Shown: one piece after another, positions 1 through 7,619 of the stretch
Layout: every line of letters starts with the position of its first letter
Numbering within the stretch: the stretch's first letter is position 1
Assembly (NCBI GenBank): GCA_022822245.1
Contig: JAJECB010000155.1
Coordinates: 1-13,462, forward strand
DNA from: Gammaproteobacteria bacterium
GTDB taxonomy: Bacteria > Pseudomonadota > Gammaproteobacteria > HK1
Reading direction: 5' to 3'
DNA: 13,462 nucleotides
Notes under the pieces: model-generated
Seen by the model: the letters and a program-made list of their open reading frames with translations, nothing else
The model's database searches: none
What the model was told of the DNA's origin: nothing
Position numbers and translations under genes: made by a program

Positions 1-3000
1 CCTGAGCGCCATGCTGCGTACTCGGCGAGGAACCAGGGCCGAGTGTGGCTGTTGCGGGCAAGGGTGGAGAGCTGGGCGCCTTCTTCCAGGCCGTCTTCGG
101 CCCGAAGACAGAAAGCAAGAATCTCGCTGTGGAGGTGCTCGGCCGTACGCCGGGCTTCCTCGTGCAGCACCACGGCGCGTCGCTCGTGGGCGAAGGCTGC
201 CTGGTGGCGGGGGAGATCCTCCGGGGTGAAACGGGTTTTCTCGGTGAGGGCGAGCCGGAAGGCATCGGAGCGCTCCGCACGTGCATGCGCGCTTTCGGCG
301 AGGTCTTCCAGACGCTGAACGATGCGGGGATAGGCCTCGTCGTCGAGGGGTGAGCGCCGCTCGGTCGCGGCGCGTTCGCGGAGCTGCTCGAGCTCGTGGT
401 TGAGCGTGTCGTGCTCGTGCTGGTAGGCAAGGGCCGCGTTGCCTTCGACGCGGTAGCGCGCCACGAGGCGAACGGCGCCGGCGAGGGTGGCCGGTCGCGT
501 GCGCTCGAGCCACGCTCGTCTTCGGTCGCGGGGCCGCTGGTGGGCATGGATGGCGAAGCGGTGCTCTCGGTCCTGGCGCTGCAGGCGATCGCGATCCGAG
601 TCCGACAGCAGGCGCCAAGCGCTCCGGAGGGTACCCTCGGCGCCGGGGCCGGTCTGAGCGGCGTGCAGGGCGCGCTGGCGATCGAGGTAGAACTGCGTGC
701 AGGCGGGGCCTCGCCGGGCGTCGATGGCATGAGCGAGGTCCTGCGTGCTCTGGCCGGGAAGGGGGCACCAGTGTGCGGTGAGCGTGCTCCGGTGGGCGCT
801 TGCGGCCCGGTAGAGCAGGGGCCGGGTCCAGGCGGTCGAGACGGCCGCGTGCACGTGGTCGACGCACGCGGTGCGCTGGAAGATGCTGGCGGCGTAGCCG
901 AGGGAGAAACGGTTGTGGCGGCGAGGATTGAAGGCATGCACGCGGCCGTTGACATCGAGACGGATGCGACGCTTCGACACCGAGAGGACGGTGCCGACGT
1001 CCCCGCGGCACAGGCCGGAACGCGGATCGTTCTCGAGGATCCGGAGACGGTCGCCGACGTGAGCGGTGAGGCGTTCGGTGGTGCCCGGGGACCGGGCGAG
1101 GAGCGCCGCGTCGGCGCTCGGCCCGTGGGAGTCGCTGAAGCTGGGGCGAAGCACGTCGAAGGTGGCCGAGCGGCCGAGACGCCCGGCGCGCTGGCGAGTG
1201 GACTGCAGGGCCTGGTTGAGATCGTGCGCGTCGGCGGCGCCCGAGACGAACACGAGCTGGGTATGTTGCGGATGATCGCGCTCGCACTCGGTCCAGGCGC
1301 GCAGGACCGAACGCTTGAGGGCCTGTCGGGTGTCGACGGCGTGGAGTTGTCGCGAGGAGTCGAGGCGCTCGAGCAGCGCATGCGTGTCGAGATCTCCGGA
1401 GAGCGCCGTGCGGGCGAACTCGGGGACGTGGTCGGGCGCCCGTGGCGCAAGCGCGGCGCTCGCGCAGTGCCGTGCGAGCCAGGAGAAGGCGGGACTGCGG
1501 CACTGGTCGCGGGAATCGCCGACCAGGACGAGGCGGATCCGGGCTTCGTGGGTGAGGCGGGCGAGCGTGTGCAGGCTGTCCGTGTCGAGCGCGTCGGCTT
1601 CGTTGACGAGTACGAGGGAGGTCCGCGAGAGCTCGAGGCGCCCGTCCGACAGGTCCCGGATGAGTCCGTAGACGCTGCGGGGGCGTTCGACGGCGCCCTC
1701 GTAGGGACGAAGCGCGTTGCGGCTGGGGCCGCAGGCGATGACGTTGGTGCCCGCGCGCGAGAGGGCGCGGGCCGCGGCGGAGAGGGCGGCTTCCCGGACT
1801 CCATCCGCAGGGAGGGAGACCACGTTCAGACGACCGCCGGCGAGCATGGCCCGGGCCGCGGCGGCGGCATCGGGAGCGAGGGAGCGCAGGTGGCGTTCAC
1901 GCATGCGCTCGGACGGAAAGGCGGGATGCGAGAGATCGGCGTGAAGGCGCGCGGCGAGCCGCGTGAGCTGCTCCTCCTCGGCATAGGTCCGCGTGGTGGC
2001 GTACCTCGGCTGATCTTCGGTGGCGTCGTGGGCGAAGAGGGGCATGAGCTGCGGGTGGGAGAGCACGCGATCGGTGGCGCGATCGAGCTCCGGCCGGGAG
2101 GCGCTTTCGCTCCACAGGATGCGGCGGACGTCGTCGCGCGAGAACGCGCCGCCCCGGGCGGTGAGGCGCGCAAGGACACGGTCCGCGAGCTCCGTGGGGA
2201 GCTCTTCTGCGACCGGCTCGGGGGCAGCGGGGCGAAGGGCGCGCACGAGCTCGCGCGACGACCGCCGGGCGGCCTCCTCCGCGATGCGCGAGGCGATGTC
2301 GGCGCGGCGCTCGGGACTCGCATAGTCGTGAGCGGCCTCCTTTGCGCCGGAGCGCGACCAGCGGTGGGCCAGGTGGTCGTGGAGCTCGGCGCGCGTCACG
2401 GGCTTGTCCCAGTCCTCCTCGCTGCGGTACTGGCGCACCGCGAGCGCGAGCGGCGCCGTGTCGAGGTAGATGTCCAGGCGATCGCGGTGTCGCGTGAGGG
2501 CAGGGTAGATCGTCTCTCGCGCAGGACGATCGTCTGCGAGCAGAAAGACGCGATCCGTGGTGAGGCCCTGAGCGCTGGCGATGGTGGCGGCGTAGCCGTA
2601 CTCCAGACGGATGTTTCCGTGAATGTCGCAGGCCTCGTCGGCGTGAAACGTCACCTGCCGCCGATCCCGGGTGGTCGCCATGATCCGCACGCGCTCCCGC
2701 CCCCCGTCGCGCACGATCGCGACTGCGTCGACGCTGAGGAGGGAGCCGTTGAAGAGCCGATGGGAAAAGAGCGTGGTGCGTACGCGGATGGTGTCGCCCA
2801 CCGCGACTTCCAGCGGCATGATCTGGCGCCTTCCGGGCTCTCCGGTTGAAGTGGATACCGTGACCGAAGGCCGCTCCGGGTCGTGTGGGTGGGCACTGGC
2901 GCGCAGCACGCGCGAGAGCGCGCGCACCTCCCGGTTCGTGCGTGCGATGACGAGGCGCGACTCCTCGGGATGATCGCGGCAATGGCGAAGCCAGTCCTCG

Positions 3001-5051
3001 GCGATGCGAGAAATGGCGCGCTCGAAGTTCGACTCGAAATGGAGTCGCCCGCGGGTGGAATAGGCGTCGATCACGGCGCCGGCGTCGCCGCGACGCGCCG
3101 CCTCGGACGCGCGGGCCTGCCAGCCCTGGCCGGGGAAGGCGGCGCGCTCGGCCAGGAGCTCGAGACGCTCGGCCTCGGAGAGCAGAGGGGCGTGGCGCGC
3201 CGCGGTGGCGGCGTCGAGCCCGCGGCGCCAGGTGAGCAGATCCTCCAGATCGGGACGCTGGCGGCGGATGGTCTCAATCTGCGCGGCGCCGAGCTCGTCG
3301 ACCAGAAGCCGCAGCCCCGGACCGGCCTCGATGGGCTGGAGCTGATCGAGGTCTCCGATGAAGTGCACCTTCGCTCCGGAGCGCTCGGCGATGTCGAGGA
3401 CGGTGCGGATCTCGCGCACCGACAACATGCCCGCCTCGTCGACGAGCAGCACGGTGTCGCGGTCTATCGCGATGGTTCCGGCCGCGATTTGGGTGAAGAG
3501 TCGCGCCAGGCTGTAGGGCTGCGCACCGCACTCGGTGGCGAGATTGACTGCGGCACCCCAGGCGAGGGCGGTGGCGATCACGCGCTTGCCGTGGTCCCGG
3601 TAGAGATCGGCAACGGGGCGAAGGGCAAGCGTCTTTCCGGAGCCGGCGGCGCCCAGGCACACCGAAAGCGGCGTGTCGCCGCCGGCGAGATGGTCAACGG
3701 CGTTGCGTTGCTGCTCGCCGATGGAAAAGCCGGCGGCGAAGAGTTCTTCCATGCGCCGGTTGATGGTCTCGGCCGGGAGGGCGTAGCCGGTGGCGCCCAG
3801 TGAACGCCGGGCGGCGGACTGAATCGTTTGCTCTTCCGCCGCATAGTCCAGGGTGGAGTACAGGCGCGTGTGGGCGAGATTGGCGCGCGCATCGGCGCTG
3901 GTGCCCGGGCGGTGTCCATCGAGTGCGAGGACGCTCGTGTGATGCAGAACGCGGCTCACCATGGTCTTGAGGGCCTCGGGTGACACGACGCAAGCGCTCT
4001 CGCGGGCGACGTGCTCGAGTATCTGGGGAATGGTGAACACAGCTTCTGCGCGGGTGAGGCGCGAGGGAATCTCGGTGCATCGGCGCTGTACCGCGCGAAT
4101 CCGCGCCAGGGTCGGGGGAGTTGCTGAATGGGACAGGAGCTGGACGATGAGCGCGTCGCGGTCGACATACCGGGAGGCCTCGCGAAGGAAACGCTCGTCG
4201 CGCTCGTCAGGATCGCCGGGATCTTTCCTCGTACGGGTGGCGAGGCTGATCTGCTGGGACAGGGTGGGGGTCTCCGCGGTGCTGATGCCGAGCTTGTTCG
4301 CGAGGCGCTCGATGGAGTCTCGGCGGGTGGACCAGGCGCGCAGAAGCTCCTCCGGCACCCCGGCGATGCGCACGTACTCGTCCTCTCGACCGTAGCGCTC
4401 TACCTCGAGACCGATGCGCTCCCGGAGATACCAGGCAATGGCGTGGCGGTAGATGGCGCCGCCGGCGCGGACCCATTGGTAGATGGGGCGCTGGTGAAGC
4501 GTGCGCCATCGCCCGTCTTCGTGGGTGCGCACGAGGTTGAAGAGGACGCAGTGCGTGTGGAGCTGGGGATCTCCGTCGCGGCTCGTATGGTGCTGAAAGG
4601 TCGTGCCGAAGATGTCGCCGGACACCACCTCCGCCCCGCCCCTTCCGCGGCGGGTATAGGCGCAGTGCGCGCGGGTGACGTTCTCGAGCGTCCAGCGCAC
4701 CGCGTCGTGGTGGCAGGCTTCAATCTGCCTTCGCAGCCCTGGAGGGGCAATGGCCCAAAGGGCGCTGACGCTCTTGTCGGCGCTGAACGTAATGTCTATT
4801 CCCGGCGAGCGGCCCTTGCGACTGGAGTTGCGTGTGAGGGGGCTCAGGTCCTCGGGGGAAAGTCCGGCGTACAGGGCCCGGAACTGCTCGGCACCAATGG
4901 TTTCGCCGTCCTCAAGACTGAACAATCCGGACGGATTCCACCACCGACCGTCCGGCTCGTCGCCGGCGTTGTAGTAGTGGAACGGAGACCGGTGACTCGC
5001 CATGTGGCCGAGGTAGTAGGCGGCCGAGGCGGCTTGGGTGACGGTCTCCAC
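1..5051 (-). CDS. traI: MobF (TrwC/TraI-type) conjugative relaxase-helicase, partial at left edge
   Basis: This protein would nick oriT, stay bound to the 5' end of the transferred strand and unwind the plasmid. The frame is open for 1683 codons and runs off the window, so the C-terminus is missing. Seen in order: catalytic tyrosine pairs Y12-Y13 and Y26-Y27; acidic residue D86 in DITFSADKSV; the metal-binding three-His motif H154, H165, H167 (DPQLHTH); an N-terminal helicase subdomain from about 330; Walker A GAAGSGKT at 467-474; Walker B LLVDEAGML with D538-E539; GDLDQ at 566-570; motif V SAQGLT at 826-831. A second helicase-like module at about 945-1430 has lost its P-loop. A helical, charged region follows from 1475. 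The GTG at 5051 is the only start that keeps the first tyrosine pair. No Shine-Dalgarno is visible, and the upstream gene stops 38 bases before, so translational coupling is likely. ATG 5003 would remove Y12-Y13. Family call is very secure; the start is not. Confidence 0.95.
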   Translation of the reverse strand, partial: METVTQAASAAYYLGHMASHRSPFHYYNAGDEPDGRWWNPSGLFSLEDGETIGAEQFRALYAGLSPEDLSPLTRNSSRKGRSPGIDITFSADKSVSALWAIAPPGLRRQIEACHHDAVRWTLENVTRAHCAYTRRGRGGAEVVSGDIFGTTFQHHTSRDGDPQLHTHCVLFNLVRTHEDGRWRTLHQRPIYQWVRAGGAIYRHAIAWYLRERIGLEVERYGREDEYVRIAGVPEELLRAWSTRRDSIERLANKLGISTAETPTLSQQISLATRTRKDPGDPDERDERFLREASRYVDRDALIVQLLSHSATPPTLARIRAVQRRCTEIPSRLTRAEAVFTIPQILEHVARESACVVSPEALKTMVSRVLHHTSVLALDGHRPGTSADARANLAHTRLYSTLDYAAEEQTIQSAARRSLGATGYALPAETINRRMEELFAAGFSIGEQQRNAVDHLAGGDTPLSVCLGAAGSGKTLALRPVADLYRDHGKRVIATALAWGAAVNLATECGAQPYSLARLFTQIAAGTIAIDRDTVLLVDEAGMLSVREIRTVLDIAERSGAKVHFIGDLDQLQPIEAGPGLRLLVDELGAAQIETIRRQRPDLEDLLTWRRGLDAATAARHAPLLSEAERLELLAERAAFPGQGWQARASEAARRGDAGAVIDAYSTRGRLHFESNFERAISRIAEDWLRHCRDHPEESRLVIARTNREVRALSRVLRASAHPHDPERPSVTVSTSTGEPGRRQIMPLEVAVGDTIRVRTTLFSHRLFNGSLLSVDAVAIVRDGGRERVRIMATTRDRRQVTFHADEACDIHGNIRLEYGYAATIASAQGLTTDRVFLLADDRPARETIYPALTRHRDRLDIYLDTAPLALAVRQYRSEEDWDKPVTRAELHDHLAHRWSRSGAKEAAHDYASPERRADIASRIAEEAARRSSRELVRALRPAAPEPVAEELPTELADRVLARLTARGGAFSRDDVRRILWSESASRPELDRATDRVLSHPQLMPLFAHDATEDQPRYATTRTYAEEEQLTRLAARLHADLSHPAFPSERMRERHLRSLAPDAAAAARAMLAGGRLNVVSLPADGVREAALSAAARALSRAGTNVIACGPSRNALRPYEGAVERPRSVYGLIRDLSDGRLELSRTSLVLVNEADALDTDSLHTLARLTHEARIRLVLVGDSRDQCRSPAFSWLARHCASAALAPRAPDHVPEFARTALSGDLDTHALLERLDSSRQLHAVDTRQALKRSVLRAWTECERDHPQHTQLVFVSGAADAHDLNQALQSTRQRAGRLGRSATFDVLRPSFSDSHGPSADAALLARSPGTTERLTAHVGDRLRILENDPRSGLCRGDVGTVLSVSKRRIRLDVNGRVHAFNPRRHNRFSLGYAASIFQRTACVDHVHAAVSTAWTRPLLYRAASAHRSTLTAHWCPLPGQSTQDLAHAIDARRGPACTQFYLDRQRALHAAQTGPGAEGTLRSAWRLLSDSDRDRLQRQDREHRFAIHAHQRPRDRRRAWLERTRPATLAGAVRLVARYRVEGNAALAYQHEHDTLNHELEQLRERAATERRSPLDDEAYPRIVQRLEDLAESAHARAERSDAFRLALTEKTRFTPEDLPRHQAAFAHERRAVVLHEEARRTAEHLHSEILAFCLRAEDGLEEGAQLSTLARNSHTRPWFLAEYAAWRS

Positions 5052-5089
5052 GAACGGCGCTCAGCGAGTGAAGGCGCAGGAGGGAGGGC

Positions 5090-5833
5090 TCAGAGGGGAC
5101 GCGCGTCGGGATGGGTGGCTTCGGGGTCGCCGCAGTGCAGCCACCAGGTGCGCGGATCGCCCACCAGTCGGTAATGGGTGCCGGTGGCGTCGCACCGGTA
5201 GGGCTCGAACTCGAGCTGAAGGCGGCGGCGAAGGGCACGCATGAGCAATTGCTGGTAGACGGTGGTGCCATAGGCGAGCTGTTCGGAGAAGGTCTCGCGG
5301 TCAAGGGACCCCCATGTCTTCGCGATGCGCGCGTGCGTGACGCCAAGCACGAGGCAATGGGTGTGGATGTCCGGTTCCGGATCGCTGTGGGTGTGCTGAA
5401 AGAGCGCCCCGATGAGGTCGGCCGGAGCGGGCTGAAAACGCGAGTAGAAGGGGTTCTGGTAGGAGCAGTACTGCCACTCCGTGGCCTGTAGCGCTTGGAC
5501 AACCGCGAGCATCTGACAGTGCTCGAGAATGCAGCGGCGCTCCGTTTCCAGGTACGCCCAAAGCTGGGCCACGGACGGATCGGCACGAAACGTGAGCTCC
5601 ACACAGTCCTTCGGCGCGACGTCTGCCAGTACCCGCCGGCCGTCTGGAGAGCGGCCGTGGACGAGGTGGAGAAACGCGGCGCCCTCGACGTCGCTGCCGT
5701 TCGGAATACCAAAGAGCTCGGCGATGTTCCACCACTTGCCGTTCGCCTGGTCACCGCCGAAGCGCGCGGTGCGGGCGAGAAAGTAGCTCGGATCGCAGGG
5801 ATCGAGATTGAGCGTCTTCTTGGGTTGAATCAT
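5090..5833 (-). CDS. Stand-alone MobF relaxase-like domain protein (247 aa)
   Basis: The protein aligns by eye with only the N-terminal relaxase domain of the large relaxase encoded just downstream. Shared features: one tyrosine at the catalytic position (Y17, in SYFLAR); KWWN at 33-36, matching RWWN at 36-39 of the large protein; VELTFRADPSV at 78-88, matching IDITFSADKSV; and the three-His motif H147, H157, H159 in FQHTHSDPEPDIHTHC, one residue shorter than usual. It ends where a relaxase domain would continue and has no helicase. Differences matter: the second tyrosine pair is absent, the conserved Asp is Glu (E79), and the Lys of SADKS is Pro. AGGAGG lies 7 bases before the ATG, and the ATGA overlap with the upstream stop indicates an operon. 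Possible roles (inference): an accessory oriT-binding protein, a second transesterase, or a decaying duplicate. The intact frame and strong RBS argue against simple decay. Confidence 0.85.
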   Translation of the reverse strand: MIQPKKTLNLDPCDPSYFLARTARFGGDQANGKWWNIAELFGIPNGSDVEGAAFLHLVHGRSPDGRRVLADVAPKDCVELTFRADPSVAQLWAYLETERRCILEHCQMLAVVQALQATEWQYCSYQNPFYSRFQPAPADLIGALFQHTHSDPEPDIHTHCLVLGVTHARIAKTWGSLDRETFSEQLAYGTTVYQQLLMRALRRRLQLEFEPYRCDATGTHYRLVGDPRTWWLHCGDPEATHPDARPL

Positions 5834-6129
5834 CCGGGTTCCTCCTGGTTCTGGACGATGCGTTCGAGGTCGGCAAAGAAAGCGTTGCGTTCGAGGTCGT
5901 AGCGCTCGATGAGCTTCAGCAGCCGTGCGTTGTGAGTCTGCAGGTCGCTGAGAGCACGCCGAATCTGGAAGAGAACCTGCCTCGCGGCGGGCTCAGCTGT
6001 GGCCTCGGATTCCGCCAATGTGCGCGCAGCGATGAGGGCAGTGCGCACGCCGCGGGTGAGGTCGCCGTCGCCAAGCGTGGTGAGTTCGTCGGCGAGATCG
6101 ATCGGCAGCTCGATCGGAAGGGAGGGCAT
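5830..6129 (-). CDS. Small ribbon-helix-helix-like protein, probable relaxosome accessory factor (TrwA/TraY-like)
   Basis: This is the first gene of the transfer operon; its TGA overlaps the ATG of the next gene (ATGA). The 99-residue product starts with a strand-like SLPIELP, then a helix (DLADELTTLG), a short turn (DGD) and a second helix (LTRGVRTALIAAR). That is the ribbon-helix-helix pattern of DNA-binding proteins such as TrwA and TraY, which bind oriT beside the relaxase and repress the transfer operon. The rest (about 44-92) is amphipathic helix, a likely oligomerisation segment. ATG 6129 is preferred because it places the strand at the N-terminus. A GTG at 6189 gives 119 residues but lies inside the oriT hairpin. 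Neither start has a good Shine-Dalgarno. The fold is inferred from pattern and position, not from recognised family identity. Confidence 0.65.
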   Translation of the reverse strand: MPSLPIELPIDLADELTTLGDGDLTRGVRTALIAARTLAESEATAEPAARQVLFQIRRALSDLQTHNARLLKLIERYDLERNAFFADLERIVQNQEEPG

Positions 6130-6181
6130 GACGGAGAGGGAACTCTGGTGGTGGGAGAGGTTCGACGCAATTGGTACAGGA

Positions 6182-6215
6182 TTGCACACCGCACTTTAGT
6201 GCATAGGTGTGACAA
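6182..6215 (+). other. Candidate oriT nic region (hairpin plus nic site)
   Basis: An inverted repeat has arms CACACCGCACT (6185-6195) and AGTGC-ATA-GGTGTG (6198-6211) around a TT loop. The inner hairpin GCACT-TT-AGTGC is followed at once by ATAGGTGT/GACAAG. In F and R388 the hairpin likewise sits just 5' of the nic; from memory, F reads GTGGGGTGT/GG after the hairpin and R1 reads GCGTAGTGTGT/GG. By analogy the plus strand would be cut near 6210/6211, with rightward transfer. The location, between the accessory gene and the leading region, is the expected one. Exact nic position is inferred. Confidence 0.6.
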
Positions 6216-6260
6216 GAAATCTTCAGTTGAGTATACGACATTCGAGCTCCCCAACAGAGC
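6216..6260. promoter_or_regulatory. AT-richer patch beside nic with possible transfer-operon promoter
   Basis: This stretch is visibly richer in A/T than its surroundings, as is common in oriT regions where accessory proteins bend DNA. On the minus strand a -10-like TATACT lies at 6235-6230, pointing left into the transfer operon. Only a poor -35 (near TCTGTT, 17 bases upstream) is present. Promoter assignment is tentative. Confidence 0.35.
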
Positions 6261-6868
6261 GCTGTGGCCTCGCGCTTAGACGCAGGCGATGGTGCTTCCT
6301 GGGGCCCCTGAGGGGTCTGAGCTGGGCGCGGGCGGGGTAGTGGCGCAGACGTTGGTGGTGGGGATGCGCGGAGTCTTGAGGGCTGAGGCAGCGATGAGGA
6401 TGAACGAAGTCGTGGGGTGTGGTGGGGTGAGGATAGGAAGCGGGAGGACCATGAGACATGGGTAGAGGACTGGGTGTCGGGAGAGGGTGCAGGAGGAGTC
6501 GACGGGGAGAGGATGAGCTCGGAGGGTGGTCTCGGGGGCCGATGGAGGGGCATGCGTGATCTGTTTGCAGGCGGCTGGGGCTTGTGACGCTTCATGGCTT
6601 GCCTGCTGTCCCCAGAAGCTACGCCGGACACTCACCCGAAGGGCCGAGACGCGTTCCTGCGCGGCTCGGTTCATGAGTGGCCGGGCTCCCCTGGCAGCGT
6701 GTTCCGGGCGTACCCGTCCCTGCCTGCAGGAGACGGCACAGGCGTCGCCGGCAACGGCGTGGTCTGGAACATCACGACGACCACGTTCGAGGCGGGAGGC
6801 GGTGCCAGGCCCGCCCGGGCGTCGTTCCTGCGGCGACCGTGCGGGCCATGTCCGAAGGCTGGGCGGGC
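6261..6868. other. About 600 bases without a supportable gene, part strongly G-skewed
   Basis: Short open frames exist on both strands, but none has a ribosome binding site with a plausible protein. The minus-strand readings are Pro/Ser/His-rich low complexity. From about 6281 to 6560 the plus strand, the predicted transferred strand, is G-rich and C-poor with several GGG/GGGG runs. From 6660 to 6868 normal composition returns, with one 7-bp inverted repeat (6758-6764 with 6779-6785). I see no RNA gene. Confidence 0.5.
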
Positions 6869-6897
6869 AAAAAAGGGGGCCGGCACGAGGCCGACCC
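6869..6897 (-). terminator. Rho-independent terminator (T1)
   Basis: Read on the minus strand: stem GGGTCGGC / GCCGGCCC (one G-U pair) with loop CUCGU, then CC and six T (6874-6869). It lies 53 bases after the stop of the gene at 6951-7172 and closes the leading-region block before oriT. It closely resembles the terminator at 7565-7600. Confidence 0.85.
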
Positions 6898-6950
6898 GCC
6901 CGAAGGGTACTGACGAAGAGGGAAGGGGACTCGGAGGAGGGGAGCAGTGA

Positions 6951-7172
6951 TCAGTCGAAGCCGATGCCGATCAGGGTGTGGGAGTCCCATCGGCCGAACT
7001 GCTCGTCGACGTTGAACGCGATGGCGGGGATGCACCGGGTCTCGTAGTGGCGCATGAGCGTGACCGCCTGTGGCCAGTTGTCGGCGCGGTCGAGGGCGGC
7101 GAATCGGCGAGGATGTCCGACGGGGTGGACTTCCGCGATCTCGTAGTAGTCGGTGGAGAGGTCGGCGGCCAT
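6951..7172 (-). CDS. Unknown small leading-region protein (73 aa)
   Basis: Not recognised. The product is a soluble-looking 73-residue protein beginning MAADLSTDYYEIAEVHPVGH and ending DSHTLIGIGFD, mixed alpha/beta in appearance, with one Cys and no membrane segment. ATG 7172 is preferred because GGGAG lies 7 bases upstream; a TTG at 7205 could extend it but lacks a ribosome site. It has its own leader copy (7212-7229) and its own terminator T1, so it is probably a monocistronic cassette. It is the gene nearest the predicted oriT in the leading region, hence possibly the first transcribed after entry into a recipient. A role against host defence or in establishment is inferred only from position. 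Confidence 0.75.
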   Translation of the reverse strand: MAADLSTDYYEIAEVHPVGHPRRFAALDRADNWPQAVTLMRHYETRCIPAIAFNVDEQFGRWDSHTLIGIGFD

Positions 7173-7211
7173 GGTGGAGCTCCCGGTGAGAGTGGGATGA
7201 TTCAACGGGAA

Positions 7212-7229
7212 GGCTCTCTGCTTTCTTGC
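7212..7229 (-). promoter_or_regulatory. Leader motif copy 1
   Basis: Minus strand reads GCAAGAAAGCAGAGAGCC. The CAAG begins 56 bases before the ATG at 7172. It matches the shared CAAGnAAGnnCAGr consensus found before seven starts in this window. Confidence 0.65.
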
Positions 7230-7278
7230 GTTGGCGAGGAGAGGGGAAGTGAGGGGAGCGCGGAGCGGGCCGGCGCGC

Positions 7279-7494
7279 TCAGTGGACGAGGGGCGGGAGC
7301 TGGGAGGCGGGAGGAAGGAAGACGTTGCGGTGCCAGGCAGTGGCGGCCTGGTAGTCGTTGTAGCTCATGCAGGACTCGATAAGGTGAAGGGCCTCGTAGA
7401 GTGCTTCGGCACGGACGATCTCGTTGCGGGCCGAGGCGTCGTGGGCAGCGCGGGTGAGCTCCTTGAAAGCCTGAAGGTGGTGGTTGCCCGACAT
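7279..7494 (-). CDS. Unknown small helical protein (71 aa)
   Basis: Not recognised. The 71-residue product starts MSGNHHLQAFKELTRAAHDA and is almost entirely helical in pattern (ARNEIVRAEALYEALHLIES), with a Pro-rich tail ending PPLVH. No signal peptide or membrane segment. ATG 7494 is chosen because GAGGA lies 7 bases before it; the frame is open much further upstream, into terminator T2 and ssb, which is a shadow. Its own leader copy lies at 7527-7547. A 7-bp hairpin GAGCGCG/CGCGCTC (7256-7262 with 7274-7280) overlaps the stop codon but lacks a T-run, so readthrough into the next gene is possible. Function unknown; the setting suggests an establishment or anti-defence accessory. Confidence 0.75.
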   Translation of the reverse strand: MSGNHHLQAFKELTRAAHDASARNEIVRAEALYEALHLIESCMSYNDYQAATAWHRNVFLPPASQLPPLVH

Positions 7495-7526
7495 GGCTGG
7501 TTCCTCTTTGCCGGTGGGTGCGTTCA

Positions 7527-7547
7527 GGCGTTTCTGAGCTTCCTTGT
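7527..7547 (-). promoter_or_regulatory. Leader motif copy 2
   Basis: Minus strand reads ACAAGGAAGCTCAGAAACGC followed by C. The CAAG begins 52 bases before the ATG at 7494 and 18 bases after the T-run of terminator T2, so the signal lies in the short gap between two cassettes. Confidence 0.6.
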
Positions 7548-7564
7548 CGGGGCGCTGGGCGAAC

Positions 7565-7600
7565 AAAAAAGGGGCGGGCCGGCACACAGCCGACCCGCCC
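7565..7600 (-). terminator. Rho-independent terminator of ssb (T2)
   Basis: Minus strand: 12-bp stem GGGCGGGTCGGC / GCCGGCCCGCCC (one G-U pair), loop TGTGT, then C and six T (7570-7565). It begins 19 bases after the ssb stop codon. Nearly identical in sequence to T1. Confidence 0.9.
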
Positions 7601-7619
7601 GAGGGGGAGGAGGCCATCC

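Noticed and set aside
396..2849. 817-codon open frame on the plus strand
   Set aside because: It is antisense to the relaxase-helicase, whose frame contains ordered, recognisable motifs throughout. Long antisense frames are expected opposite genes with G/C-biased third positions; the product is Gly/Ala/Arg/Glu-rich without any domain.
1897..2982. 361-codon minus-strand frame
   Set aside because: It overlaps the relaxase on the same strand in another frame; Arg/Pro/His-rich shadow with no motifs.
4128..5174. 348-codon plus-strand frame
   Set aside because: Antisense to the tyrosine and three-His motifs of the relaxase domain; no domain of its own.
6187..6189. GTG as start of the ribbon-helix-helix gene
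   Set aside because: It lies inside the candidate oriT hairpin, has no ribosome site and would put 20 residues ahead of the strand that normally begins such proteins.
5993..6674. Minus-strand frames of 212 and 132 codons near oriT
   Set aside because: Pro/Ser/His-rich readings caused by the skewed base composition, with no ribosome site; one runs through the oriT hairpin.
6758..6785. 7-bp inverted repeat CGTGGTC/GACCACG
   Set aside because: Considered as a second oriT or single-strand origin, but it lacks a following nic-like sequence and is within chance for GC-rich DNA.
6594..6950. 118-codon plus-strand frame
   Set aside because: It runs through terminator T1, has no ribosome site and shows no plausible fold.
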